Shown here one piece after another: positions 22,290 through 35,699 of a stretch of DNA of 64,000 nucleotides; the first letter of the stretch is position 1, and each line of letters starts with the position of its first letter. This DNA comes from Nissolia schottii (taxonomy: Eukaryota; Streptophyta; Magnoliopsida; Fabales; Fabaceae), in assembly GCA_003254905.1 (NCBI GenBank), contig QANU01025319.1, positions 111,139-175,138 of the forward strand. Direction: 5' to 3'. The notes under the pieces are model-generated. The model saw only the letters and a program-made list of their open reading frames with translations. It ran no database searches and had not been told where the DNA came from. The position numbers were made by a program, and so were the translations under genes.

Positions 22290-24535
22290 ATAATTAAGTT
22301 TGTAAAATTACTTTTTTAAGAATTAAGTTTGGAAGAATTAATTTTTGTTAGATTTAAATATTTTAAAAGTAAGTTTGAAATAATTGTTTTTGTTTAGATT
22401 AGACAAAGCAAAAGTACTTTTTGAGATAAAATTACCAAAAAGGATATGATATAATTTTAAGATAAATTAATATAGTTTGAGTTAATATTTTGAAAAGTTG
22501 AAAATGTAATCTCTCATTTTCAGTTTCGAAAGTAAACTAAAAAGTAAGTTTGTCTTTCAGTTGCTAAACTTAAGTTTGGGTTGTTCCAAACTTAAGTGTA
22601 GTGAACTGAAAAATAACCAAACAAGATGACTTACTATTCAAAGTCATTTTCAGTTTGTCAAACTTAAGTTTGGAGTACCCAAACTTAAAACCAAACAAGC
22701 ACAAAGTGAGCTTGGAGTTTGAGCAATGGGAGCAACGGGATAGCTTGCTCCCCTCATGGTTTCTCTCCTCTATTAGTCAAAATTAGGGTTAAAATCAAAA
22801 TACAAATCAAACCTTCTAAGATGGAAATGGAGAGTAGAGGCACGGTGGTCGAGTTCGACGCCGGGTCGAGTTCGACACCGGACAGAGAGAGAGAAACCAA
22901 TCGGCGGAGATAGTGGGTGATGGATGGAGATGGAGCTGGAGAGTTGGAGAGGAAGGAAGGAAGGGGAGGATGAACGTCGAAATGAAAGGGACGATAGACG
23001 ATGGACGATGGTGCACGGTGGGGAAAATAGTGGTGCGGTGGTATTGTCTGTAGGAAAACGAAGAAATGCAATCAGGATCTGAAGAATAAGTTAAGAGGAA
23101 GAGAAAGAATTCAGTGTTTAATATTATAATAATAATAATAATAATAATAATATATGTATAGTCAAGTCGTCGGGTCATAGAATTTGGATTCGAGACCCGA
23201 CCCTACACGTATGGCAGATCAGTTGGGTTCGACTTGTTGACCTATTGATCCGTCAACGCAACCCGACCCAACCCACTTGGGGTCCAGTTGAGTCAGGTCG
23301 GCGGGTCAAACCCAATCCATGTTCACCCCTAGTTTTTCACATTATCATCTTTTGTGAGAAATTGAGAAAAATGCAATTTAAGACACTATTTATATCTTAG
23401 AAATTGATATGTAGATTTCTTTTGTTCCTTTTTAGTTTTATATTTTAATTGCAGAAAATAAATTGCCAAGAGGATGATCAATGAAGATTTGAAGGAGATT
23501 TGATAAGATACAAATTTTTAAGAAGAGATTTGAAGAGAAAATTTGGATCATAAAATACAAGTTTGAATTCAAATTCAAAAAGATTTGGTCAAAGATTTGC
23601 TAAGGATTTTTAACACTAACTTTGTCACAGATTTTTCTCCATGTTGGAAATTGAATCTCGATTTGATTTCAACTACAAATTTATAGATCTATCTCTTAGC
23701 TTTAATTGAAGACTTGAATCACCACAATCTGATATTTGTAGCCAAAGTTATCGCAGTTTTACCAAATATTGTGGTAAAAGTACGGGATTTTCACCCACTT
23801 TGGATCCATCCTCTATAAATAGACATCGTCTCTCAACTTCAAACAATTTCATGCTCAATTTCATGCTCAACCTCCACTTTTATTTTTTGCACTTTTTCCT
23901 TTTATTTTATGCACTTTAGGTTTATGTTAATAATGCTTCGTTATTAGTTTTTCACGGATTGTTGGAGCGCTCGCATTGACAACGCAAATTCCCAATTATT
24001 TGCGAAATTCTTCCATTATTGTATTCAGGTTTTGTTATTTTAATTCTCTGTTATTTTCCATTCTCTTCTTCTCTTTATTTATTATGAGCTCTTATTCTCC
24101 ACCCATGGAGGGATTGTTTTCTTAATATATTGCATACGGTAACTCTAGAGTAGGATTAATTAGAGGTTCTTGTGCTTAATGTTTATTCATGATTTGTTTC
24201 GCTCCTGATTAGTAATATAGCGATTGCATGTTATTGGTTATGGTTAATTCTAGGTTAATAGATCTTGATGATGGCAGGATTTATTGATTTAGGATTTGGG
24301 AACTTTTTGGGGAACTAATTAAATCTAATTAAGTTGTGCAATTGGAACATAATTGATATGAGTTTTAAATGTTGAGATATTAGTTTTAATTCCTGTACTA
24401 GGTAGTGCTTAGGGGATTGATGATCATAGTCTCTTAAGTGAGTTGTATATTAGTTAGAAATTTCAACTAATAAACAGCATCTCCTCCTATGAATAATTAA
24501 TTAAGAACCAATGACAATTAATCCTTGATCTAGAA
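22290..24535. other. Non-copia DNA inside the copia element (nested insertions)
   Basis: 22290-22700 holds repeated 'aattaagtttggaa' phrases in both orientations. 22700-23330 ends in a 'gacccgacccaaccc' and 'gttcacccctag' block typical of hAT-type MITE ends. 23340-24535 is AT-rich with 'tttgcactttttccttttattttatgcactttagg'-like text in pieces that recalls a gypsy LTR or leader. There is an (AAT)n microsatellite at 23125-23151. I could not find clean insertion boundaries, and no protein similarity was seen. Confidence 0.4.
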
Positions 24536-24539
24536 ACGC

Positions 24540-25760
24540 CGTAAGCAGGAATCTCTCTCCTACTTCAATAGTTATCTCTGCAACAAACCCTCAGGCTCCC
24601 TCTCCTACTAAAACTCACACTACACTCCCACCTCCACTTGTTGTTGCCACTATTGCAACCTCTCCTCTCAACACACATCCTATGGTAACAAGGTCCAAGG
24701 TCGGTATACATAAGCTAAAAGTCTATGTGGACTCCACCTCTTCCATTACAACTCCTACTACGGCAAAGAAGGCCTTACAAGATGAAAAATGGGTGCTACC
24801 AATGAAAGAAGAGTATGATTCTCTCATAAGAAACAACATATGGACCCAAGTGCCACTTCCCCTAAATAGAGAAGTCATTGGCTGCAAGTGGGTGTTTAGA
24901 ATCAAATATAACCCAAATGGCTCCACCAACAAGTATAAAGTGAGGCTATTTGCTAAGGGTTTTAACCAACAAGAAGGCTTTGATTTCAATGAAACTTTTA
25001 GCCCCCATAACCAACCCTACAACCATCATAGTAGTGCTTACCATAGCCATATCTAGTAAGTGGCATGTGCATCAAATTGACTTTAATATTTTTTTCCTAA
25101 ATGGAGATCTAGAAGAAACCGTTTATATGCAACAGTCAGAAGGACTCATTACAGGAGAGCCCCATCCATCTAGTGTGCAAACAAAGCCATCTATGTGCTC
25201 AAGCAAGCTCCTCGGGCATGGTTCACTAAATTGCAAATTGCCTTGCTATCACTTGGTTTCAAAGCTGCACAGTGTGGCACTTCTCTTTTTGTTCAAGTTT
25301 CCCCTCATTGCAACGTGTACGTTATAGTGTATGTCGATGATGTGATTGTCACTGACAGTTCCAGCTCTGCTATTTAGTCTCTTATCACAAAACTCAATCA
25401 GACTTTCTCACTCAAAGACCTTGGGAGGATACATTACTTCTTAGGGATTGCAGTGAAACATACGAGTACATGAGGCTTGCACCACCCCAAAGCCAAATAC
25501 ATCACAGATTTACTACAAAAAGCAAAAAATGTTGGATTGCAAAAAGCTGCTGCTACACCAATGGCCAATGGCCTCAAACTCTCCAAGCAAGGCTCTGAAT
25601 TTGGCAACCCTTCATTATACATACATGCCCTTAGTTGGTGCCCTGCATGCAGTACACAACAATAACAAGACCAAAAATTTCTTATTATGTCAACAAAGTC
25701 TGTCAGTTCTTCATGCATCAACCACTGCAGTCCCATTGGCAAGTTGTCAAACAAATTATA
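24540..25760 (+). pseudogene. copia reverse transcriptase pseudogene
   Basis: The part before the domain contains HPMVTRSKVGI, the usual linker between integrase and RT. It is followed by WVLPMKEEYDSLIRNNIW, VIGCKWVFRIKYNPNGS, then in other frames QIDFNIFFLNGDLEETVYMQ and YVIVYVDDVIVT. The YVDD catalytic motif is intact (25330-25341), but at least three frame changes and several stops break the gene. Confidence 0.85.
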
Positions 25761-25829
25761 TTGAGAATTGATGAGATAGCTTCAAGGAACAAGCAGTTAT
25801 GGCTTGCATCTCAAACCAATGTCTAATTT

Positions 25830-26282
25830 CATTCTATTTGCCTTTTGTGATGTTCATTGGGCCAGTGACCTTGACGACCGCATGCAGGTCTACCTTTGAC
25901 TTTAGTATCTTGTTTGGGGGCAACCTGCTAGTTAGCTAGTCCTCCAAGAAGCGAATGGTTGTTTCGCGCTCCAGCATATAATAAGTAGAGTATAGAAGCC
26001 TTGCTGCAACCGTAGCTGACATTATTATGTGGTTGCAAACACTGTTGAGTGAGCTCTCCTTGCCACCCTCACTCACCCCATCCATCTATTTTGACGATCA
26101 AAGTGGCGTGCTTCTCACGGCAAATCCAATTCTCCATCATCGCTGCAAGCATTTCAAAATTGACATGCACTTTGGTCACAAATCATCAAGTTAGTGTTAG
26201 TTACATCCTCACCAAATCTGTTTCCTCCTCTCTATTTCCTTACTTCAGCTCCAAACTCAGAGTGGAAGCTCCTTCCCTCTAA
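25830..26282 (+). pseudogene. copia RNase H pseudogene
   Basis: Broken frames contain AFCDVHWASDLDDR, VADIMWLQTLLSEL and finally YILTKSVSSSLFPYFSSKL followed by RVEAPSL, the normal C-terminus before the polypurine tract. Confidence 0.8.
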
Positions 26283-26310
26283 GCTTGCGCGGGGGCGGGG
26301 GGGTACGTGG

Positions 26311-26745
26311 TGGTATTAGTTATACTAGTTATAACGTTAAGTGAGGATTCAATTATGTACAGTTTTTAGATTCTGTTAAGGTTGTTAGTTAGATAAACTA
26401 TCAATAAACGCTTGTATAAATACCAAGCCTCAAGTGTAAACTACTCACCAATCAAAAATGCTACATGTACACCCAATTTCATACACCCATACATACACCA
26501 TTAATAATGCACAAACTTTATTCTCACCAATGCACAAACATTACAAACTTGTAAATAATACTCTCAACTATACTTAATTAAGTGCATAAACATTACATGA
26601 GTTAAAACACAAACTTTATGTATATAAGTACGAGGTGTATGTATGGTGTATGATTTTTGGTGTACATGTAGCAAAACTCCTCACCAATTCATTCATAATA
26701 CAATTCTACACTTTCAGTCTCATTGATTCTCCCTGAATCTTTATA
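26311..26745 (+). repeat. 3' LTR of the copia element, interrupted by a MITE
   Basis: It matches the 5' LTR on both sides of the 227-bp insertion at 26453-26679. Confidence 0.75.
26453..26679. mobile_element. MITE, 227 bp, Mutator-like, inside the 3' LTR
   Basis: The terminal inverted repeats are GCTACATGTACACC and its complement. It is flanked by the 9-bp duplication CTCACCAAT (26444-26452 and 26680-26688), which is LTR sequence and so proves insertion after the retrotransposon. A second copy lies at 28694-28921. Confidence 0.85.
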
Positions 26746-28693
26746 AAAACCCTCACCCTAACCACTTAAAAATATCTAAACTCTTATCATATCTTATCTG
26801 CTATTTTCTAAAAAATATTTTTATAGTTACATAATATAATATAAATGTCAACTATAAAAAAAATTATTTTAGTGCATATGAACAATATAATTAAAATAAC
26901 AACACAATTCATTAACATCTAAATCATATATAATTACGTTAACACTAAAACCAAGACAAATTAAAGTGAAAAATGCAAACTTCTTCGAATCAATCAAATC
27001 AGTGAAAATGGTTCTCACCTTCTATTCATATTTATTTTATAAAAACATAAAAGAAAATAGAACAACTACTTATAGACATAAGTCATCAAGAAATAGTTTT
27101 ATGTAAAGGAAATCCTTACATCACAAGTTATGTACAAAGAAAATTTGGATGTAGTTGCAAAAAAATGACCTCAAAAATAAAAAAGTAGAGCTTAAACCAT
27201 GATGTACGAAAATATAAGTATGGTCAGAAGAAAATTATGGAGAAGAAAAAAGAAAATTTAAATATAGTAGTAGAACAAAAAGATTACGATAAAAAAATAA
27301 AACTTAAAGGATGTGGGTAGGGTTAAGGCAGATACATTAAATCCCTAACTTATGCTGATAATTTCAAATAATAACCTAGGCAAGTAATTATCCATTTTAG
27401 AATGAGTTTTTATCCTACCAATCAGGTTGGATTAAAGCGAGTACCCGTAAGTAAGATACAAATTGTCATCGTTAATAATTTTTATGGCTACCAAAAATAA
27501 AGATTTTTTTTTTAAAAAAAAGTTTGTCGTAATGTCATAGCAAATGCCGGATAGGATAAAATTATGCAACTATATGTGGCATACCAAACCTTAAACAACA
27601 TATGTTGTACAATAATATCTTATTTAATAGTATTTGATTTTATCCGTATTAAACATGGCCTAAAACTTATTAGACTTTATAAAACTTATTAGACTTTATA
27701 CTATGAGACCTTATCTATGAGGCATGTCAAATAGGCCTTTAAAAGATCAAAATCAAAACAAATTAAACTATAAGACCAATCATTTACGAAAAATAAAAGC
27801 TAATCCTTTAAAAAAAGGAAAAAAGAAGAAGTTATAACAACTATATGGCCTAACTTTAGAAACTATAAGAACCAATAATTATTTGCAAGGACAAAACCCA
27901 AAATTTTGACACTACAAAAACTAAAATCAAAATCAGCAAATATTGAATGAACAAAAAATTTATTTCAACCTACAGAGAAGGAACAAAAGAATGGCAGAGA
28001 AGCGTGTTGACGCAGGCAAACCCACCCAACACTTTTGAAGAATAGTAGCAGCAATTTCATGCACTAGTATCTACACAAGGGAAAGGATACAATCCCATTT
28101 TTTATTAATTGTCAAACTGACATCATTACGCCAAGCAATTACCTTTTCTTTCTCCATGATTCCTATCTTACAAAGCTTCACCACAAGAAACAACTTTTTT
28201 CTTTCCATTAATTTTAACTTTGCAGCCTTTCATTTATAGTATGCTCCTCTGAATTATCTTCGTCCTTCTTTTGGCAGGTGAGTTGGTGATTGCATTGTAG
28301 TACTCCTCCTCTCTCCCCTTCCTTCCCCCAACTGGCCTTACACAACAGTTTATTGTATTTTTTAGGATGTCATTTTTATGAGCTACTTTTGACATCTTAA
28401 ATTTAATGTTATAAACTATGAAAGCTTTTGTCTGAAAGAGCATTTGAAAATATACATAAAATCATTTAATTATTTTTATATAATAATTTAAGTTTTTTTA
28501 AAAAAATATTTTTTAATAATATTAAAACTTCTATAATTAATAAATTATAAATTCAAAATAATTTTTGACAAAATGATAAATCCATTTTAAGATGAATACT
28601 AATATGCCATTATATGCTTGCGCCACTCAGAATTTCTCGTCTTATATCCACACCAACCGGTTACTAATACCACGCGTTCATAAAATAAAAAAA
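26746..28693. other. AT-rich spacer, nothing recognised
   Basis: No protein similarity or element end was seen. The longest frame (28234-28443, minus) is unremarkable. Confidence 0.45.
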
Positions 28694-28921
28694 TAAAAAT
28701 GTTACATATACACCTAATTTATACACACATACATACATCATTAATAATACACAAATTTTATTTTCATGAGTGCACAAACATTATAAACTTGTAAATGATA
28801 CTATCAATTATATTTAATTAATTGCACAAACATTACATGAGTTAAAACACAAATTTTATATATATATAAATACGGAGTGTAGGTATGATATATGATTTTT
28901 GGTGTACGTGTAACATAACTA
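28694..28921. mobile_element. MITE, 228 bp, second copy of the family at 26453
   Basis: It is colinear with 26453-26679 throughout (for example 'ttacatgagttaaaacacaaa' in pieces, 'tgatttttggtgtac'). The ends are TGTTACATATACACC and the complement of GTTACACGTACACC. It is flanked by ATAAAAAAA on both sides (28685-28693, 28922-28930), consistent with a 9-bp duplication although low in complexity. Confidence 0.8.
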
Positions 28922-28930
28922 ATAAAAAAA

Positions 28931-30200
28931 AATAAAAGTTTACTAATGACACGGCATTAAATAGCCTGCAATCCCTGCTGCTTTATGTCATTTTCTTCGT
29001 TGGTTTTTCTGTTTTAACTCTGCTCTTTCTGATATTTTTCATCGCCTTTTTTCCACCCTAAAGTGCAGGACACTTCACAACAAGTTAGGTGGTAGAGCAC
29101 AAATACATGCTCCCTGCACCTCATTATCACTAGGCCAACAATATCATTAAGTAATCAATGGAAGATTCATGACTTTTAGCCAACATTAATTGTTAGTTAC
29201 ATCGAGTGTATGGATAACCATCTTATTCTGTATTATAATAATGTTAATTAGACAGTAAAAGAATTTATTATTATTTTTTAAATAACACGGAATAAAATTA
29301 AGTAACATCACTTATTCATATTCATATATATATATATATATATATATATGGGTAAATAAACATGTTATATAAATAGTTCATAGTCTAATGATTACTTTTG
29401 CCGTAAGTAAAACAAAAAGAATCAAGTTTAAGTCATATAAGGAATAAAAAAATTTCTACTATCTTAGTTAAAAATAAATAAATAAACACGTCATATTATT
29501 CTCACAAACAAATTTTGGCTCTTTTATATATATATAATATTATATGTTGTTTAAAGTAAAGAATAATGAATTTGAATCTTCTAAATACTCATAATTACTC
29601 TAAAGTGAAAAAGTAACATGATGTATATTTTGGATCAATAATGGGTGGCAAAACTAAAACTAATGTGATACACTATATTAGTAATATAATAGTATAAAAA
29701 TATTATCCTAGTTACAACTTGATGCAATGAAGAATCTTTTCACATTTCACAGATGACAACAGAGATCCGATCTGAATATTGGAATCCCACGATATTAAAT
29801 CCGATCGGGGATTTCATGGTTAGAGAGTACGTAGTGGAGGATTCTTGAGGGGAGGGAGTAAAAGTGGGGGAGGACCACAACCATATATATTGATCACCTT
29901 GTGCTTGCTTCTGTTTTAGTCCAAATGGAAAAGGGATTTCCATTGGAATTCCTTAGCGTGACTGAGTTCACCCTTCGCTTCCTATCAATTGATTTCCCAA
30001 TTAAGAGCTCTCTCTTCTTACATTCAGAGGATCGATAATAACCAGAATAGATTTCTCAGGTTGTAGTTGCTACTTCCCTTTTTATACGGGAATTTAGGAA
30101 TATATACAATTAAGGATACAACTTGGTATTAACGGTAACTTAGTCAAATATAGAAAGTAAATTAGGAGATGTAATTAGTATCAATTTACATTTTTTAGGA
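28931..30200. other. AT-rich spacer with (TA)n; no gene recognised
   Basis: A (TA)n run lies at 29324-29349. A frame at 29740-29943 (minus) has no family resemblance I would defend. 29990-30200 may belong to the LTR of the following copia element. Confidence 0.4.
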
Positions 30201-30525
30201 GGATTTTATGTTAGGTGCATATCAATTAGTCATGCTGTTTTAGGAAGTTTTTTGTATATATGTGTGATTTCCATCAAGGGAGAAAACAGATTGGACAAAC
30301 ATTTTTAGCATGGTATCAGAGCAAACCAAGCTTTGATATCCGATAAACACACGATATTTGTTTGCTGCAAAGATGGCAAAAGCAAAGGAGGATTTTGAAG
30401 CAAACCAGAATGTAAAAACTCAAGGTGATGAGACAAAGAAGGCTCCATCGCCTCACGAGTTGAACGGGAGTGACAATCCCGGAATCATAATCACGCAAGT
30501 ACAATTGCGTAGAGAAAATTACGAA
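30201..30525 (+). mobile_element. 5' end of a third Ty1-copia element: LTR end, primer-binding site and gag start
   Basis: TGGTATCAGAGC at 30311-30322 is an intact initiator-Met-tRNA primer-binding site, directly after an LTR-like 'ttttagca' end. A gag frame starts at ATG 30373 (MAKAKEDFEANQNVK), stays open, and reaches the gag phrase PGIIITQVQLRRENYE at the N (30526). Beyond the N the sequence is unrelated. The 5' limit of the LTR was not found. Confidence 0.75.
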
Positions 30526-30526
30526 N

Positions 30527-33500
30527 AACTTTATTAAAATAACTCAGATCTTGCAAACCAAAACAAAACAAAACAGCTTAGGCGAAAGCCACCATTACAC
30601 ACAGAGAGCGCTTCAAGCCACTGCATAAAGAATTATAGTAAGGTCGAAAAAAAATCTCATTAAAACTTTTAGGAAGAATCCAATAAAAAAACTCTTAATT
30701 TTTCTTTTGGGAAAAAAAGTATTAATCCATTCTAAATTAAGACAAAATTGGTTACAAATAGAGCCCATCTGTCGTTCAACGACCATTAAAGAACACAAAA
30801 CATGGAAGTAGAGAATACATGTCGTTTCCGCTAACTTATATATCGTTTCGACTAAGCTAAAAGTTACAACTATTGATAGAGATATAAATTTATTTTCTTA
30901 TAGTTTTTCATAAGAAAACTGCTACTTAGCGGGACAAAAAAATAATTGAATCTTGCACAATAACATACGACAAAAATTGATTGGAAGCAAGGTGAGATAA
31001 ATATGGAGGAGACAGAAAATGATTGGAGATATTAAAGTACAGTATTACTGATCTAGTGAGTGTAATGCACGACAAATATGTTGAGCTAACAATCTTTTCC
31101 TTTCTCGTAATCGCGTCTTATACCCTCATTATGGGCGCCATAAATTACAATATTAACCCTATTGAATTTCAAAAGATGATGTTAGTCAAACTAAATCAAT
31201 GCTTCATATTGTTTTTGAAATGGCCTTATGATATTTCTAATGCGAACAAAACTTTATTGTTGTAGGAGTCTAAATTTTTTTAGATGAGTTAAAAGGCTAA
31301 AACCCACAAAGCGGCTTAGCAAGAGAAAAAAGAGAATACAAATAACCACCCTATCGAAATTATTCATAGATCATGCAACTAGATTCAACTAATAATTTAG
31401 CCAATGGAAATTCAAAATGTGCTAACTTGAAAAGTTCAGTAATATCACAGAAAATGTGCGCATGTGATAAGATTATATACAAATATAATATATAATTCTG
31501 TTTACATTATCGATTAATCATTATTACGCAACTAAAAAAGGTTTTAACTATAACGTTAGTATACATAATACATCTATAACAGCTCGAGCTAGGTGACAGT
31601 TTTTTAAATGTACAACACATGACTAGATTAAATTTGGTAGTCATAAAAGACAAACCTAGTGAGATTTGTCCCTACTCTTAATTAGAGGAGAGGTTAATTA
31701 TCTTATGCCTCAGCCTTTTTATTAAAATCACGAGCTGATTATGAGTACAGTTATATATGTTGGACATAATAGTGGCAACTTGATTGCGTTTTACGACTTA
31801 TTTTAGTGGAACTAATTATAACTCGTACTTTAAACTACCTTTATATATTATACAAACGTTGAATTAATGCTCGTATGTTACGACCCAATCGACCAACGAA
31901 ATTTGTTCCTTCAATAAGAGAAAATATCGTCACCCTTGTAAAGGGGGTCAATTTTCAGTGATATCTTATAATATTAATATATGCATAGTTTTTATGATCA
32001 TCTCGTGATTTACACAATGAATTGTCAATTTTTACTTAAATAATGGTCATCTTAGTCAAATTAACTGAGTTGGAATCAGGGGCAGCTCCTCTTTAACTTG
32101 AGGTTCATGACTACACCTAAAATTTTAAAATTTTTAAAAAAAAAAATTGTATTTGGACCCCTTAAAAATTTTCTTGTACATATGTCAAAGAAAAAAGAAA
32201 ATTTTAGTTGAGTTTAATAGTCTAATTTGATCATTTTTTTTATTATTTTATTACCCTCTTATTTTTTTGTTGTTGGTCTTACTTAAATAAATTAGAAGAG
32301 AAAGAGAAGTGTGCTTTCAATTCATTTTTTCTTCCTAAGATGATTGTTTGTAGTTGAGCAAATTATTGTTTGTATTGTATAACTTTGTTATTTGGTTTTT
32401 AAAGATCTTGACATTGAATTGAAATAAAATTTTTTAATTGGGTTGAACATAAAATTAAATGTTTCCTTATAAAATTATGAGTTAATTACATGAGACATTG
32501 CAATCGTTTAAGAACGATTATTGATTTAAAATTTAATATGATGTACACACACAAAAAAAGAGTCAATCATTTTTCTGTGTATATTGTGATTATTTTATAA
32601 TTTTTTATTTAAAAAATTAAAAATATATATTATATTTTATCCATAAATTTAAATATTTAGTATTCCTCCCCTAACAACATAGTTGAGCTCCACTGCTGCT
32701 AGTTGGAATGCTAAAAAAATTGCTTTGAATGAATACTCAGTTCCATCTTAACTTTTCTCATTTGACGTTAATTTAATTCTCTCAAAATTTTACATCAATT
32801 TTATTATAGCTTTTAATAATTTGATATCATATTAGTCTCAACTTTAAATATCTTTAATCTCGATCTTAGATGATATGATGACATGTCTTCTTTTGTTGGA
32901 ACATATATCATTAAATTTAATATTAAAAAAATTCAAAACTCAATTTTTAGAAATTGTACAAATTCTTTTTTAAAAAACCCTTAGAATCACGAATTTTAGA
33001 GCATTAGTAGGGATTTTCAACTTTTAATATTTTGACTATTTTAATTTTAAAGTTTTTCAATTTTTAGTTTTTATTTTAATTATTAATTTTTAATTTTAAA
33101 GAAATCCAAAATATAAAGATACCATCGGGAAAATTAAAGCTACTCGTTTCTAGTGGTAAAAAATTATATTTCTCTTTTAGTTTTGTTTATACAATGAAGA
33201 ATAATGATGTGAGATTCTTCATTTTAAAAAAAAAATAAAAAATATTATTATTAAATTAATAGAATAAAAATAAGTTTCATTTAATATTTTATTGATTCAA
33301 CTTTACTTTATTCTTTTAAAGATTTAAATCCATATCTAATATGTTAGAGCTTGATGTAACGAGTCATCTCAATCGAAAAGATTGATGTAACAAAAAATAA
33401 AAAGGAGAGAGAGGGAGGAGCGGCTTGGATGAGCCGCCATATTGAGCGGCTTAAAATTGGCTGCTTTGTGAGGGGAATTAATGGTGTGGTGCCCATCAAT

Positions 33501-35342
33501 CGTGGCCACTATAGAAACAACGAAAAAAAAACATAGGTAAGTTTTATTTGTCTATTTCATTTATTTCTTCAATTAATATTTATCAAATGTAATTTTTTTT
33601 GAAATAAATATACACTATTAAATTTTAAATTACTTATTTTAATAAAAATGTTCATGTGTGGTTGTACTTGTATGATTAAAGAGATAGATGAAAAAGACAA
33701 AAAAAAAAAAACTTCATCCAAGTTTTGTAAAATAAACCGAATGTACCAAAAAACAAACCATCCGAACCAGACAAAATATGTAATGAAGTGGGGCAAAATG
33801 ACTCAAAATATCAGTGTGATGCCAATCTCACCCTTTGTATACCACAAGATTTACAAGAGTGGACCTATGTTTTCCTCCTCAACTTATATAATTTAGTCAT
33901 TAAAATATTATTTATTCATCTTTGTGTTACTAAAAGAATTTGATTTTACAAGTAGTTGATGTAAAAAACTTCAATTGATAACATATAATTAAAAAGTATT
34001 TTTAAGAAAATGTATTATAAGATTATATTAAAATTAAATCCTTATTAAATTATTGTAAAAGTAAATAAAATCGGGACTACAGAGCCCTGCAATTTGCGCA
34101 TGTATAAAAAAATTATTTTTCCGAATCATAGTAACAGCGATAAACTATTTTAGTCAAACAATTAGGTTTAAGTTCAATGATTAAAATAGTTTAGAATACT
34201 AGTTACTCTCTTTAATTATGACATTTAGTTACAGTTTGTAAACTTGAAAAAGGTTTGCACCGCGCAACATCTTTATTAAGTTGGTACCAAATGGCATTTT
34301 AACGGTGAATATTTTAAGAGTTGAATTGTTATATATTAACGGTGTAAAAAAATTTATATTATCATTCAATTAAATTATTTTATATTCTTAATTTTTTATG
34401 CAATGGATAAGATAATCAACTATTCTTACTTATGTATAAAAATTTAATTAGATGATAGTGTAAAAAAACTCTACATTATTAATGCATTGCAATTAAGCTC
34501 ATATTTTAATTTAAAGGGAATTTGTTTATTCTTTTGTAAAGCAGATTCTAATTAAGCAATGCTACATTCTTTAAAGACAAGCTTGAGTGATGCGGACATA
34601 GGCTCCCCACAAGATTAATATATTAAAGATTAGAATATCGGTATTGACAAAATAGCCACTGTTTGTGTATAAATGATCAATATTTAATTTAATACATTGA
34701 GGGCTCCATAATTAAAGTGCGATGGAACGGGTGCTGTGTCTTTAAATGGTTCGTTTTGGTCCATTCAATACATTAGTTACTTTCTTCAATTTATTTTATT
34801 TGTTAGCACCAAATAATTATTGAGAAGGTTATTACTAGAAAGACATTCAAATCAAAACAAGCGTGGGGCTAAGATTAATGACGAGCTTATGTGGTTGGTG
34901 AGCAATCTTGTTCTATTCTCAAATTTTATGACGATTAGTTAGTATTATTTCACAAATCTCATTAGAATCAAGAGACACAATCCAAATGCAAGAGGCAAAG
35001 AGTTGTTAGATTGAAGAGATAACATGTTGGTGGGGCATGCAGCCTTGAACCCGCTTGATTATATATACACTATCTTTCTTAAGATTAATACTATATATTA
35101 TTAATCCCCATGCATGCATTTCCATTCAAGCCAAACATATTGACGTTGCTTAATTAACGTTTTATAACTACCGATCAATAATGCCATTATTCCTTAATAA
35201 TCATTTTCAAGTACTAGTGAACATTTTGGGGTATCATAAAGGCATGACCAATGGATATATAACCAGATACATAATGCCAAAAATAACAACGATCTTGGGC
35301 ATGCATGCAAACATTAACATCAAATTAACAATTGATGGATGG
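30527..35342. other. AT-rich spacer, no gene recognised; small inverted-repeat MITE likely at 34325-34490
   Basis: No coding similarity was seen; the frame 31023-31265 (+) is hydrophobic and unassigned. At 34345-34475, 'gtgtaaaaaaatttatatta' and a later 'gtaaaaaaactctacatta' flank facing copies of 'aattaaat/aatttaattagatgat', which suggests a short MITE. Similar sequence recurs in the element at 54058. Confidence 0.4.
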
Positions 35343-35344
35343 TG

Positions 35345-35382
<38 letters not shown>

Positions 35383-35428
35383 NNNNNNNNNNNNNNNNNN
35401 NNNNNNNNNNNNNNNNNNNNNNNNNNNN

Positions 35429-35474
<46 letters not shown>
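35343..35474 (+). repeat. (TA)n tract interrupted by an assembly gap
   Basis: A long TA run lies on both sides of unknown bases 35383-35428. The true repeat length is unknown. Confidence 0.9.
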
Positions 35475-35477
<3 letters not shown>

Positions 35478-35699
35478 GCATACAAAAGCATCTTTATATT
35501 TTTAGGCTCTAGAAGAATAAAATCTTACGGGCTGCGTCACGCACTATTCCTTGGGGGATAAAGAGATAAGATCCGGCCTTTGTTTATTTTGTTACAAAAG
35601 AACTTGGTGAGAAAGTTGAATACCACTTTTCTACTCATTTTTATTTTTTGGTGAAGTGGAAAGAAAGTAACAAAGGAAACAACTAAGCTCTAAAAATCA

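Larger units (their letters stand above)
21802..26745 (+). mobile_element. Ty1-copia retrotransposon with both LTRs and a replaced interior
   Basis: The 5' LTR (about 21802-22006) and 3' LTR (about 26311-26745) share 'gttaagtgaggattca', 'taaataccaagcctcaagtg' and 'tcattcataatacaatt'. After the 5' LTR comes a degenerate primer-binding site (TGGTATCA, for initiator Met tRNA). Before the 3' LTR is a purine run ending in ggggg (26287-26303). Internally only the gag start (22060) and the reverse transcriptase/RNase H part (24540-26282) are copia. The protease and integrase are absent, and 22290-24535 is other sequence. All coding parts are broken. Confidence 0.8.

Noticed and set aside
29740..29943. 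Possible receptor-kinase extracellular domain on the minus strand (FPFG start)
   Set aside because: Only a few residues are suggestive, and the expected Cys-rich pattern is absent.
31023..31265. Hydrophobic 80-codon frame as a small membrane protein
   Set aside because: There is no motif, no neighbouring exon signals, and the surrounding DNA is plain AT-rich spacer.
35234..35561. Frames of Tyr-Ile repeats across the gap at 35383-35428, and the frame across 46786-47190
   Set aside because: They are translations of (TA)n and of unknown bases.
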